NCBI RefSeq assembly: GCF_011300455.1
Contig: NZ_CP049869.1
Location: 62,001-126,000, forward strand
DNA: 64,000 bases
Direction: 5' to 3'
From: Sphingomonas piscis
GTDB taxonomy: Bacteria > Pseudomonadota > Alphaproteobacteria > Sphingomonadales > Sphingomonadaceae
Part shown: in pieces, positions 18,099-27,062 of the stretch
How positions within the stretch are numbered: the stretch's first letter is position 1
Layout of the letters: each line of letters opens with the position of its first letter
The notes under the pieces: model-generated
Databases searched by the model: none
The model's input: only the letters and a program-made list of their open reading frames with translations
What the model was told of the DNA's origin: nothing
Position numbers and translations under genes: made by a program

Positions 18099-19157
18099 AT
18101 GAACACCGAGACCAAGATCAACGACACCCGCAAGGCGGAGCTTCTGTCGAGCACCGTCGAGCATATCGACATCACCAAGTTCGATGCGCGTCCGATCGTC
18201 GAAGCGATGGGCAAGATGAGCTTTACCAGCCGCGACCTGTCGCGCGCCACCGGCATCTACAATCAGATGCTGGAGGACAAGGATTGCTCGATCATCCTGG
18301 TGATCGCCGGCTCGACCTCGGCCGGTGGCTGCATGGACCTGTATGCCGAACTCGTCCGCTCGAACATGGTGGATGCGATCGTCGCCACCGGCGCTACCAT
18401 CGTCGACATGGATTTCTTCGAAGCGCTTGGCCACAAGCACTATCAAGCCAATGAAATTCCTGACGATGATACGCTCCGCTCGCTCTACATCGATCGCATC
18501 TACGACACGTACATCGACGAAGAGCAGCTTCAGGATTGCGACTTCACCATCGGCAAGATCGCCGACAGTCTGGAGCCGCGCCCGTACAGCAGCCGTGAGT
18601 TCATCAAGGAGATGGGCAAGTGGCTGAGCGAGGGCAACGGCAAGAAGGAGAACAGCCTCGTCAAGCTCGCCTATGAGCATGACGTGCCGATCTTCTGCCC
18701 GGCCTTCACCGACAGCTCGGCGGGCTTCGGTCTCGTCAAGCACCAGGTCGATGCGATGAAGGCGGGCCGTCGCAACATGACGATGGACAGCATCGCCGAC
18801 TTCCGTGAGCTGACCGACATCAAGATCAAGGCGGGCACCACCGGCCTGCTGATGATCGGCGGCGGCGTTCCGAAGAACTTCACGCAGGACACGGTTGTAT
18901 GCGCGGAGATCCTCGGCCACGAGGACGTCGAGGTGCATAAATATGCGGTGCAAATCACCGTTGCCGACGTCCGGGACGGCGCCTGCTCCTCCTCGACGCT
19001 TCAGGAAGCGGCGTCGTGGGGCAAGGTGTCGACCGCGATGGAGCAGATGGTGTTCGCGGAGGCGACCTCCGTGCTGCCGCTGCTCGCCAGCGACGCTTAC
19101 CACCGTGGCGCATGGAAGAACCGGGAGCCGCGGCGCTTCGCCAAGCTGTTCGACTAA
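18099..19157 (+). CDS. Deoxyhypusine synthase-like protein, probable homospermidine-forming enzyme
   Basis: Protein of 352 residues with the deoxyhypusine synthase fold: NAD-site residues in VIAGSTSAGGCMDLYAEL, PIFCPAFTDSSAGFG, and the lysine in LLMIGGGVPKNF that corresponds to the catalytic lysine of the family. Bacteria lack eIF5A, so true hypusine formation is unlikely; bacterial relatives have been linked to homospermidine synthesis. Location directly after ornithine decarboxylase fits use of putrescine. The start is the ATG at 18099; another ATG lies 12 bases upstream. Confidence 0.88.
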   Translation: MNTETKINDTRKAELLSSTVEHIDITKFDARPIVEAMGKMSFTSRDLSRATGIYNQMLEDKDCSIILVIAGSTSAGGCMDLYAELVRSNMVDAIVATGATIVDMDFFEALGHKHYQANEIPDDDTLRSLYIDRIYDTYIDEEQLQDCDFTIGKIADSLEPRPYSSREFIKEMGKWLSEGNGKKENSLVKLAYEHDVPIFCPAFTDSSAGFGLVKHQVDAMKAGRRNMTMDSIADFRELTDIKIKAGTTGLLMIGGGVPKNFTQDTVVCAEILGHEDVEVHKYAVQITVADVRDGACSSSTLQEAASWGKVSTAMEQMVFAEATSVLPLLASDAYHRGAWKNREPRRFAKLFD

Positions 19158-19185
19158 GGTTGTAACACGCAACTGAACTGACTAG

Positions 19186-19218
19186 CCCTCCCCTTGAGAC
19201 CATCAGGGGAGGGTTTTT
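19186..19218 (+). terminator. Rho-independent terminator
   Basis: CCCTCCCC and GGGGAGGG form a perfect 8-bp stem around a 12-base loop, followed by five T. It ends the polyamine transcript 28 bases after the stop. The 3' arm and T-run lie directly before the next ATG at 19220, so GGAGGG may also serve as ribosome site for the MAPEG gene. Confidence 0.85.
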
Positions 19219-19219
19219 C

Positions 19220-19654
19220 ATGCATAGTCCGTTGTTGGGGCCCGTCGTCGCGCTCGTCGCATGGACTTTGATCGTCATGCTGTGGATGTTTGTCGCACGC
19301 GGCAGACAGTTCCGCGAACTGGGCGTCACCGCCGACAACATCCCGGTCGGTGCTCGAGGCACCGACCTGGAGGGCAAAGGCGATCCTCGCGCCCAGTGGA
19401 AATCCCACAATTACAACCACCTGATGGAACAACCGACGATCTTTTATGCGATCGTATTCGCGTTGATCCTGATGGAGTTCGACGCGCCCATCAACGTCTG
19501 GCTGGCGTGGGGCTATGTCGGGTTTCGGGTGGTCCACAGCATCGTCCAGGGGACGATCAACGTCGTGAAGTACCGGTTCCTGTTCTTCCTGCTAAGCACG
19601 ATCTGCTTGGTAGGGCTGACCACGCACGCGGTGCTCAAGCTGCTCCACGGCTAA
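19220..19654 (+). CDS. MAPEG family membrane protein
   Basis: Integral membrane protein of 144 residues with four hydrophobic segments. It carries the MAPEG-like pattern NYNHLMEQPTIFYAIVFAL and RVVHSIVQGTINVVKYRF. Eukaryotic members act on glutathione and eicosanoids; the bacterial substrates are unknown. The ATG at 19220 follows the terminator hairpin with only one base between. Confidence 0.85.
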   Translation: MHSPLLGPVVALVAWTLIVMLWMFVARGRQFRELGVTADNIPVGARGTDLEGKGDPRAQWKSHNYNHLMEQPTIFYAIVFALILMEFDAPINVWLAWGYVGFRVVHSIVQGTINVVKYRFLFFLLSTICLVGLTTHAVLKLLHG

Positions 19655-20819
19655 AACATCCAACCAGTTCGACGTGGGTCGACCAGCGGAACTGGCCGAC
19701 CGGCTTGATCCACTCGAGCCGATAGCCACCGTTGACCAGAATCGCCGCGTCGCGGGCAAAGGTCGCCGGATTGCAGCTGACGTAGGCGACTTTGGCTACG
19801 GCGCTGGCCGCAAGGTTAACCACCTGCGCCTCCGCGCCCGATCGTGGCGGATCGAGCACCACGGCCTGAAAGCGGCCAAGTTCCTGAGTGTCGAGTGGCC
19901 GGCGATAAAGGTCGCGATGATCGGCGGCGATTTCCGGTGCCGCGCGCTTCAACGACAGCACGGCGTCGCGTGACGCTTCGGCGGCATAGACCTGGCCCGA
20001 CAACCCGAGTGCAAAGGTGCCAAGCCCCGCGAAAAGATCGGCCGTCCGTAATGCTTCTCCGGTGATCTCCCGCACAGCGTCGAGCAAGGCCTGCTCGCCG
20101 TCGGCCGTCGCCTGGAGGAAGGCGCCCACTGGAAAGGACACGGGACGGCCCGAAAAGGTGGCGGTGGCCGGCACCGGTTCGTAAAATCCTTCCGGGCCAA
20201 AACCCTGATCCAGCGACAGGCGCGCGAGCTTCTGCTCCGTGCAGAAGCCTGTCAGCGCCTCGATGGCTTCGAGTCCCTCGGGCACCACTCCCTTCAGCAG
20301 CAGGTCGACGCCCTGGTCCACCAGCGTCATCTGGACCTCGCCGCCGGCTCTAGGTTTAAGCATTCGTCCGAGAAGCGAGCGCAGCGGCGCCACCAAAGCC
20401 AGCAACTTGGGACAGAGAATGTGGTTCTCGCGCATGTCGACGATCCGGTGCGACTTGGCGCCATGAAAGCCGATCAGTGTTCCTCCCGCGGTGCGCAGCG
20501 CGTGGAGTGTCGCCCGTCGGCGGCTGTTCGGCGGCGACAGGTGCGGCTCGCGCAGCTCGGCCCGAAGCTGGTGCTGGGCAAGCGCGGTCTCCACACGTGA
20601 CCGCAGATATTCCTGATAGGCCTGGTCATCGACATGCTGGAGCTGGCAGCCGCCACACTCCGGGAAGTGACGGCATGGCGGCACCTGGTGATGCGGCCCA
20701 TGCTCCAGCGTTCCGTCGTCGAGCAGCCGGTCGCCGGGAACGCCGAACGGCACGTGGCGGCCGCCGGCGGTGACGCCGTCCCCTCGCGCGGCGATCCTGA
20801 TGACGGGATCTTCGGTCAC
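19635..20819 (-). CDS. RumA/TrmA-family 23S rRNA (uracil-5)-methyltransferase
   Basis: SAM-dependent RNA methyltransferase of 394 residues with an Fe-S cluster. The cluster cysteines are seen in CRHFPECGGC; the SAM site is DLFAGLGTFAL; LDPPRSGA and the nucleophile Cys in YVSCNPATFARD complete the family. It is one of two m5U enzyme types in the window, the other being folate-dependent TrmFO (39304-40644), which suggests this one modifies 23S rRNA while TrmFO modifies tRNA. The GTG start at 20819 overlaps the upstream stop (GTGA). Confidence 0.9.
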   Translation of the reverse strand: MTEDPVIRIAARGDGVTAGGRHVPFGVPGDRLLDDGTLEHGPHHQVPPCRHFPECGGCQLQHVDDQAYQEYLRSRVETALAQHQLRAELREPHLSPPNSRRRATLHALRTAGGTLIGFHGAKSHRIVDMRENHILCPKLLALVAPLRSLLGRMLKPRAGGEVQMTLVDQGVDLLLKGVVPEGLEAIEALTGFCTEQKLARLSLDQGFGPEGFYEPVPATATFSGRPVSFPVGAFLQATADGEQALLDAVREITGEALRTADLFAGLGTFALGLSGQVYAAEASRDAVLSLKRAAPEIAADHRDLYRRPLDTQELGRFQAVVLDPPRSGAEAQVVNLAASAVAKVAYVSCNPATFARDAAILVNGGYRLEWIKPVGQFRWSTHVELVGCFSRGAA

Positions 20820-22177
20820 AGTTCGCTGAGTACCGTCGGCAAGGCGACCAGGAGATCGTCGGCGATCATCGACGCTCCTGCAGCTTCCGCTGCGCGCCCA
20901 TGGATCCACACGCCGGCACATGCCGCCTCGAACGCCGCCATTCCCCGCGCGCGCATGGCGGCGATGATTCCCGCGAGCACATCGCCAGTCCCGGCACTCG
21001 CCAGCCAAGCGGGTGTGGGAGGCGCAAATGCTATGCGGCCGTCGGGCGCAGCGACGATCGTGTCGCTTCCCTTGTAAACGACGATGGCGCCCGAACGGCC
21101 GGCCGCCGCCACCGCCTGATCGGCCTTGCTGCCGGGTAGAAAGCCGAACAATTTTGCAAACTCGCCGGCATGAGGAGTCAGGATCGCGTCCTGTCCTTTC
21201 AGACGCTCTGGCTCCCCCACCTGTCCGATGGCATCCGCATCGATCACTTTGGGCGCGTGGCTGGTCAGCGCCAACGTGAGCAGTTGGGGGATTGAGCCCA
21301 TTCCCGGCCCGACCAACAGGCAACCGATCCGCGGGTCATTGAGGGTCGCCGTGTCGGTCTGGACGACGGACGCCGGAAGATGGTCGATCGTCTTCGACGT
21401 GCTGACGCGGACATAGCCGGCCCCCGCGCGCGCGGCTGCGCTTGCGGCAAGCGCGATCGCACCGGGCATCGCGCCGGCCAGCGCATGGACGAGCCCGCGA
21501 TCGAATTTATGCCCGTCCGGCGACAGCGCCGGTAAGATTGGAGGGCCGATCTCCTCCCAGTCGCTCTCGGCCGCGATCCCGATGTCGGCAAGCACCACCC
21601 GGCCGCAGCGACGCATTGCCGGCGAAAGCCGATGCGCCGGCTTCAGAGCGCCGAAGGTCACCGTCAGGTCGAAGCGCGGTACGTCCGAAAGCAAGGCCCC
21701 GCTGTCCGCCTGGACTCCACTTGGAAGGTCGCACGCGACGCTCACCCTCGCGGACCCATGAAGCCTTAGAAAGGTAGACAGAACAGGCTCTTCCAGCCCG
21801 CTCTTCAATCCGGTTCCGAAGAGACAGTCGACGAGGGCCGGCGCCGGGGCGGTACGAACGCCAAGCGGTTCGACCGGACCCACCCATTGCGAGCGGGCCC
21901 ATCGCGCCGCGTCCGCCTTGGGCTCGCCGATCGCGGCTACCCTGACTTGTACCCCTCGGTTCGCAAGGTGGCGCGCCGCGACATAGCCATCGCCGCCATT
22001 GTTGCCGGTCCCGCAGACGGACAGCACGGGCTTGCCGCCGCTGAAGCGAAGCAAAGCCTCAGCCAGCGCCGCGCCGGCACGCTCCATCAGCGCTTCTGCC
22101 GGCGTTCCTGCCGCGATCACCCGCTCCTCGGCTTCACGCATCCGGGCTGCAGTGAGAATGGGACGGCCGATGGGCAT
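20816..22177 (-). CDS. nnrD: Bifunctional NAD(P)H-hydrate epimerase/ADP-dependent dehydratase
   Basis: Metabolite repair enzyme that restores damaged NAD(P)HX, 453 residues. The N-terminal epimerase (YjeF_N, about 1-205) has VCGTGNNGGDGYVAARHL and CDLPSGV. The C-terminal dehydratase (about 220-453) has GPGMGS, ILTPHAGEFAKLFG, YKGSDTIV and the final SAGTGDVLAGIIAA. The start is the ATG at 22177 (MPIGRPILT); the frame is open upstream but overlaps ispE. It is 10 bases from the ispE stop, in the same operon. Confidence 0.93.
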   Translation of the reverse strand: MPIGRPILTAARMREAEERVIAAGTPAEALMERAGAALAEALLRFSGGKPVLSVCGTGNNGGDGYVAARHLANRGVQVRVAAIGEPKADAARWARSQWVGPVEPLGVRTAPAPALVDCLFGTGLKSGLEEPVLSTFLRLHGSARVSVACDLPSGVQADSGALLSDVPRFDLTVTFGALKPAHRLSPAMRRCGRVVLADIGIAAESDWEEIGPPILPALSPDGHKFDRGLVHALAGAMPGAIALAASAAARAGAGYVRVSTSKTIDHLPASVVQTDTATLNDPRIGCLLVGPGMGSIPQLLTLALTSHAPKVIDADAIGQVGEPERLKGQDAILTPHAGEFAKLFGFLPGSKADQAVAAAGRSGAIVVYKGSDTIVAAPDGRIAFAPPTPAWLASAGTGDVLAGIIAAMRARGMAAFEAACAGVWIHGRAAEAAGASMIADDLLVALPTVLSEL

Positions 22178-22187
22178 GCTCCGCGCC

Positions 22188-22994
22188 TTAGCGCAGGACG
22201 CTCGCCATGTGCCACCACTTGGCAGGCACCGCCGCTGCCGCGCAATCCCGAGCGTCTTCGGTCTTGAACAATGCGAAGCAAGTGGCGCCCGATCCGGACA
22301 TGCGGACGAATTCGGCCCCTGCCTGCTGCCCGAGCCAGTCAAGCACATCGCCAATTTCCGGCACGAGCGCGCGCGCCGGTGCTTCCAAGTCGTTGCGCCC
22401 TGCCCTCCACTCGTCGAGCGTCCCCCGGTCTGTGCCCTCCCAACCGGCGAAGACTTGCGCGGTCGAAAGCGGGATCATCGGGTTGACCAACAACACCGGC
22501 GCTCCGGCAATCGCTGGGTCGTCGACGAGCTCCAGCCCATCGCCCGCACCTTCGCCCCGGCACGTCATCGAGAGCAGGCAAGCCGGGACGTCGCTGCCGA
22601 TCGTAGGTGCGACCGCGCTGGCGTGGCGAGGGTCGATCCGCCACATGCGAGTCAACAGTCGCAAGGTTGCGGCGGCATCGGCCGACCCGCCGCCGATGCC
22701 CGACGCCACCGGCAGTCTCTTGTCCAAGGTCAGCAGCACATCAGGCTCCACCTTGGCTGCATCGGCAAGCGCTAATGCAGCACGTTCTACGAGATTGGGA
22801 CCGGTGCCGCTCAACGCCGCAGCGAAGGGACCAGCGACCTTCAGTCGAAATCCATCGTACGGCTCGGCGGTGATTGCGTCGCCATCGATGCAGAACGCGA
22901 ACAAGGTCTCCAGTCGGTGACGGCCATCGGGCAGCTTGCCGCGAACATGGAGCGCCAGGTTGAGCTTCGCCGGCGCCGGCTCCTTCAGTAGCAT
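22188..22994 (-). CDS. ispE: 4-diphosphocytidyl-2-C-methyl-D-erythritol kinase
   Basis: GHMP-family kinase of 268 residues for the fourth step of the MEP pathway, acting between the two halves of IspDF encoded at 2254-3399. Motifs seen are APAKLNLALHVRGKLPDGRH at the N terminus, the ATP-binding PVASGIGGGSADAAATLR, and MSGSGATCFALF near the C terminus. It follows the TPR gene with no gap. Confidence 0.95.
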   Translation of the reverse strand: MLLKEPAPAKLNLALHVRGKLPDGRHRLETLFAFCIDGDAITAEPYDGFRLKVAGPFAAALSGTGPNLVERAALALADAAKVEPDVLLTLDKRLPVASGIGGGSADAAATLRLLTRMWRIDPRHASAVAPTIGSDVPACLLSMTCRGEGAGDGLELVDDPAIAGAPVLLVNPMIPLSTAQVFAGWEGTDRGTLDEWRAGRNDLEAPARALVPEIGDVLDWLGQQAGAEFVRMSGSGATCFALFKTEDARDCAAAAVPAKWWHMASVLR

Positions 22995-24641
22995 CTAGGG
23001 CGCGGCGTTGCCGGCCGAGAGGCCCGACTGAAGCTTCGCCTTGATCCGCGTTGCTGCATCCTCTTCCGCCGTCACCAATGCAGCGTTCCAGGCGAAGCGC
23101 GCCTCGTAGCGGCGCCCGGCCGTATAAAGCGCATCACCAAGATGTTCATGGATTTCCGGCTCGGCAACGTCCTTGGCGGCTGCCTGCTGCAGCGTATCGA
23201 TCGCCTCAGGCAATTGCCCGCGCTTGTATAATGCCCAGCCAAGCGAATCCGTGATCGCCGGCTCATCGGGCGCAAGCCGGCTGGCCTTGCGGATCATCGC
23301 CTCGGCCGCATCAAGCTGCTCCCCGCGTTCCAGCATCGTGTAGCCAAGGAAGTTCAGCAGCGTCGGCTCGTCGGGCGAAAAGCGCAGCGCCGTTTGAAGA
23401 TCGTTTTTCGATTCCGGCCAGCGGTTCGCCTGTTCGAACGCCACCGCGCGCTCGTAATAGAGCGGCCACAGATTCTTCACTCCTTGCGACATGGCTAGGC
23501 TGATTGCGCGCCCAAGCACCGCCGCCGCCTCCGCCGGCTTCTTCTGGGTGCGATAGACGATTGCCAGCCGCTGATAATCGGCAACGCTCGCGTCGCTGCG
23601 GTTCGCCAGTCTCCCTGCCAAAGCCTCGGCCTCACTCAGGCGCTCTTGCTCCAGCAGAGTTCGCACCTCGTAGGTGCGCGCCTGCGCGGCGAGCCCATCG
23701 CCGTTCGGCACGGCCCTGAACGAAGCGATCGCCGCTTCCGGCCGATCGATCGAGTCCAACAACAAGCCCTGGATGACGGGCGCGCTGCTGTTCGCAGGAT
23801 CGGCAAAGCGCGCCACGTTGAGCAATGAGACAGGCAGGTCCTTATCGCCACGGCTGAGGTCGAGTGCAACGCCGGTCAGTAACTCGCTGATGGCCTGCGC
23901 GGCGGTCTCGACACGCTGCCCAACGGCTTTGCCGCGCGCAATCCGGGCAATCATCTCAGGGTCATCGGCTTCCGCTACCAGGGCAGCAGCACGCTCCCGG
24001 TCCCCCGCCCGAAGAAAACCATCGGCATAGATCATGCGAAGGCGCGCTCGACGTGCGCCGCCCGCCCCCAGAGCGCGTTCAACGAAAGGTGCCGCGTCGG
24101 CCGAGCGCTTGAACTTGAGCAGGATGAAGGCGCGCTGCTCATCCCGAAACGGTGCCAGCACACCGTTGGCGGGCGCCGAATTCAGCCCGGCCAGTGAACC
24201 GGCCAAATCCCCACGCTCGGCAGCGAGCCAGGCATTCAGAAGCGGAACGAGAAAGCGGACGCTACCGGGCCCGTCACTACTGGACGCAAGCGCGATCGCA
24301 GGCGCGATCCGCCCCTGCCGCAGCGGCTCGGCGATCAGCAACAGCTTGGCCTCGATCGGCAAGCTTTGCAGGGGCTGGCTGCGGGCGAGGCGGAGCGCGA
24401 GCCGGAGGTCGCCGCCTTCCACCGCGGTTGAGATTGCCTTGCGCGTCAGCGCCGGGTCGCGGCTTTGCTCGGCAAGGCCCGCGAACAGGGCGGCCGAGCG
24501 CACATGGTCGCCCGTCAACTCGGCGGCGCGTGCCTCGACATAGGTCTGGGCGGCGCTGCTGACGGGCTGCGTGCGTGCCGCCGAGACAGCCTGCCAGGGA
24601 ACAAGGGCTGCCAGAAGTGCCAGGCTACATGTTCGGGTAAT
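22995..24641 (-). CDS. Secreted TPR-repeat protein with probable AUU start
   Basis: Protein of about 548 residues made of TPR-like helical repeats; the clearest are in the C-terminal third (NFLGYTMLERGEQLDAAEAM, DSLGWALYKRGQLPEAIDTL, EHLGDALYTAGRRYEARFAW). With a start at ATT 24641 the N terminus becomes TRTCSLALLAALVPWQAVSA, a good signal peptide, and GGAGG lies five bases upstream. No ATG, GTG or TTG lies in this frame within the preceding 110 bases; the upstream ones would add residues with no signal. The start overlaps the last 17 bases of the ETF-QO gene. Function: a periplasmic or outer-membrane scaffold is possible but not shown. Confidence 0.82.
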   Translation of the reverse strand: MTRTCSLALLAALVPWQAVSAARTQPVSSAAQTYVEARAAELTGDHVRSAALFAGLAEQSRDPALTRKAISTAVEGGDLRLALRLARSQPLQSLPIEAKLLLIAEPLRQGRIAPAIALASSSDGPGSVRFLVPLLNAWLAAERGDLAGSLAGLNSAPANGVLAPFRDEQRAFILLKFKRSADAAPFVERALGAGGARRARLRMIYADGFLRAGDRERAAALVAEADDPEMIARIARGKAVGQRVETAAQAISELLTGVALDLSRGDKDLPVSLLNVARFADPANSSAPVIQGLLLDSIDRPEAAIASFRAVPNGDGLAAQARTYEVRTLLEQERLSEAEALAGRLANRSDASVADYQRLAIVYRTQKKPAEAAAVLGRAISLAMSQGVKNLWPLYYERAVAFEQANRWPESKNDLQTALRFSPDEPTLLNFLGYTMLERGEQLDAAEAMIRKASRLAPDEPAITDSLGWALYKRGQLPEAIDTLQQAAAKDVAEPEIHEHLGDALYTAGRRYEARFAWNAALVTAEEDAATRIKAKLQSGLSAGNAAP

Positions 24642-26274
24642 TCGGTCCTCCGCCGCCTTCCGGAACCACCCAATTGATGTTCTGGGTCGGATCCTTGATG
24701 TCGCAGGTTTTGCAGTGGACGCAATTCTGGGCGTTGATCTGCAATCGCGGCTCACCGGCGTCTCCCTCGACATATTCATACACGCCGGCTGGACAGTAAC
24801 GTTGCTCGGGACCGTCGAACACCGGCAGGTTGATCGCAGTCGGTATGTCCGCGTCCTTGAGCGTCAGGTGAACCGGCTGGTCTTCCTCATGATTAGTGTT
24901 GGAGATGAACACGGAGGAGAGACGGTCGAACGTAAGAACATTGTCGGGCTTGGGATAGCTGATCGGCCGCGCATGCTCCTTGCGCGAAATCTGCGCGTGA
25001 TCGGCTTTGTGCTTAAGCGTCCAGGGCAGCTTAAGGCCCAAGGTTCCCAGCCACATGTCGATCCCGGCGTAGAGTGAGCCCAGCAAGCCACCGAAATGCG
25101 CGACGGCCGGCTGTGCGTTCCGGACCAGCTTCAATTCCTTGGCGATCCAGCTCGACCGCACCGATGTCTCGTAGTCCGTCAGCAGGTCGCCGCTTCGATC
25201 GTTGCCGATCGCCGCGAATGCAGCTTCCGCTGCCAGCATCCCCGACTTCATCGCCGTGTGCGTTCCCTTGATCCTCGGCACGTTAACGAAGCCGGCGGAA
25301 CAGCCGATCAGCGCGCCGCCCGGGAACGCCAGCTTCGGGATGGCCTGGTAACCGCCCTCGTTGATCGCCCGCGCGCCATAGGAGACGCGCCGCCCGCCCT
25401 CGATCTCCGCCCGGACCGCTGGATGGGTCTTCCACCGCTGCATTTCTTCAAAGGGCGAGAGGTGCGGGTTCTTGTAATCGAGTGCGACCACGAAGCCGAG
25501 CGCAACCTGGCCATTATCCTGATGGTAGAGGAAGCCGCCGCCCCAGGCTTCGTCGAGCGGCCAACCCTGCGTATGGATCACCCGCCCGGGTTTGTGGCGC
25601 TCGGCAGGAACGTCCCACAACTCCTTGATCCCAAGCCCGAAGACTTGAGGCCCGCTTTCGTCGCGAAGGCCGAAGATCTCCGTCAGGCGCTTTGTCAGGT
25701 GGCCTCGGGCGCCCTCCGCGAAGAAAGTGTAGCGGGCGTGAAGCTCCATGCCCGGATGGTAGTCGGATCTATGGCTGCCGTCGCGGGCGATGCCGAGGTC
25801 GCCGGTCGCAACGCCCTTCACCGACCCGTCGTCGTGAAACAGAATCTCCGCCGCGGCGAAGCCCGGAAAGATTTCGACGCCAAGCTCCTCGGCTTGCGCA
25901 GCGAGCCAGCGGCAGAGATTGCCCAGGCTCAAGGTGTAATTGCCGCGATTGTGCATCAGCGGCGGCAAGAGGAATTCGGGAATCCGGAAGCGGCGCCTGC
26001 CCGTCAACACCCAGTGGTGGTTCTCGGTCACCGGGGTGGTCAGCGGCGCGCCCCGTGCCTTCCAGTCCGGGATCAGCTCGTCGAGCCCGCGCGGATCGAC
26101 CACCGCGCCTGACAGGATATGGGCACCGACCTCGCTGCCCTTCTCCAGCACGCAAACGGAAACGTCGCGTCCGCTCTCGGCGGCGAGTTGCTTCAGGCGG
26201 ATGGCGGCGGACAGGCCGGCGGGCCCGGCCCCGACGATCACCACGTCATATTGCATGGATTCGCGCGTCGTCAT
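24625..26274 (-). CDS. Electron transfer flavoprotein-ubiquinone oxidoreductase
   Basis: Membrane-associated enzyme of 549 residues that passes electrons from ETF (fatty acid and amino acid oxidation) to ubiquinone. It has the FAD site DVVIVGAGPAGLSAAIRL near the N terminus, the GCSAGFVNVPRIKGTHTAM segment, and a C-terminal [4Fe-4S] site with CPAGVYEY...CVHCKTCDIKDP. The start is set at the ATG at 26274; a TTG six bases upstream and an ATG at 26256 are alternatives. It heads the leftward operon that continues to 19635. Confidence 0.95.
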   Translation of the reverse strand: MTTRESMQYDVVIVGAGPAGLSAAIRLKQLAAESGRDVSVCVLEKGSEVGAHILSGAVVDPRGLDELIPDWKARGAPLTTPVTENHHWVLTGRRRFRIPEFLLPPLMHNRGNYTLSLGNLCRWLAAQAEELGVEIFPGFAAAEILFHDDGSVKGVATGDLGIARDGSHRSDYHPGMELHARYTFFAEGARGHLTKRLTEIFGLRDESGPQVFGLGIKELWDVPAERHKPGRVIHTQGWPLDEAWGGGFLYHQDNGQVALGFVVALDYKNPHLSPFEEMQRWKTHPAVRAEIEGGRRVSYGARAINEGGYQAIPKLAFPGGALIGCSAGFVNVPRIKGTHTAMKSGMLAAEAAFAAIGNDRSGDLLTDYETSVRSSWIAKELKLVRNAQPAVAHFGGLLGSLYAGIDMWLGTLGLKLPWTLKHKADHAQISRKEHARPISYPKPDNVLTFDRLSSVFISNTNHEEDQPVHLTLKDADIPTAINLPVFDGPEQRYCPAGVYEYVEGDAGEPRLQINAQNCVHCKTCDIKDPTQNINWVVPEGGGGPNYPNM

Positions 26275-26369
26275 CACCAACCTCTCGTCGCGCCCGGAAG
26301 GCGCTTTGCCTGCGGCTGCACTGCCGCTTCCTTGACCTTGCCGTCAATGGTGGGGACAAGCGAAACCGG

Positions 26370-27062
26370 ATGGGCGGGGACGATGATCATGCCGAAGTTG
26401 CGGAGCTGCGCAGCGCGCTGAGCTGGTGGCTGGAGTCCGGCGTCGACGCCGCCACGGTGGACGAGCCGCAGGACCGCCTCAAGCCGCCGTCGCAGCGCCT
26501 CCCTGCCGCCGCTCCAACCGTTATCGAAGAGCTTCCCGACAATCTCGAACTCTTCCGGGCCTGGCTTCGCGAAGCGCAGGATGTCCCCTTTGCCGGAACC
26601 GGCCCGCGCGTCCTTCCCGCAGGTCCGGAGCAGCCCGCAATCATGCTTATCACCGACATGGCGGCGGCCGATAGCGGCTCCGATCAGGGGCCGGTAGCAG
26701 GGGATTCCTGGCAGCTGACGCAGCGGATGCTCAGATCGGTCGGCATCGCGGCCGAGCAGACCTACCGCGCCTCTTTGTCCTGCTTCCACCACGTCGCCGG
26801 CCTGCCCAAGAGCAAGGACCTCGATGCCTGCGTGACCATCGCCCGCCGCCACATCGGATTGGTGAAGCCGCAGCGTTTGCTGCTGCTCGGCGACGGCGCG
26901 GCAATGGCCCTGCTCGGCAAAAAGGTTGCGGCTGCTCGTGGCCACGTTCAGAAAGTGGAAGGCGTGCGGACGGTAGCAACCTTTCACCCGACGTTTCTGA
27001 TGAATCAGCCCTCGCAGAAGGATGCTGCCTGGGCCGACCTCCTGTTGCTTACGGAAGAATAA
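26370..27062 (+). CDS. Uracil-DNA glycosylase superfamily protein, divergent
   Basis: Protein of 230 residues resembling the family 4 (Fe-S) uracil-DNA glycosylases. The C-terminal half is typical: ARRHIGLVKPQRLLLLGDGAAMALLG and TFHPTFLMNQPSQKDAAWADL. The catalytic N-terminal motif, normally close to GEAPG, reads TDMAAAD here, and only two of the four cluster cysteines have obvious partners (SLSC and DAC). It may have lost or changed glycosylase activity. The stop overlaps the next gene by one base (TAATG). The start codon is uncertain. Confidence 0.75.
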   Translation: MGGDDDHAEVAELRSALSWWLESGVDAATVDEPQDRLKPPSQRLPAAAPTVIEELPDNLELFRAWLREAQDVPFAGTGPRVLPAGPEQPAIMLITDMAAADSGSDQGPVAGDSWQLTQRMLRSVGIAAEQTYRASLSCFHHVAGLPKSKDLDACVTIARRHIGLVKPQRLLLLGDGAAMALLGKKVAAARGHVQKVEGVRTVATFHPTFLMNQPSQKDAAWADLLLLTEE

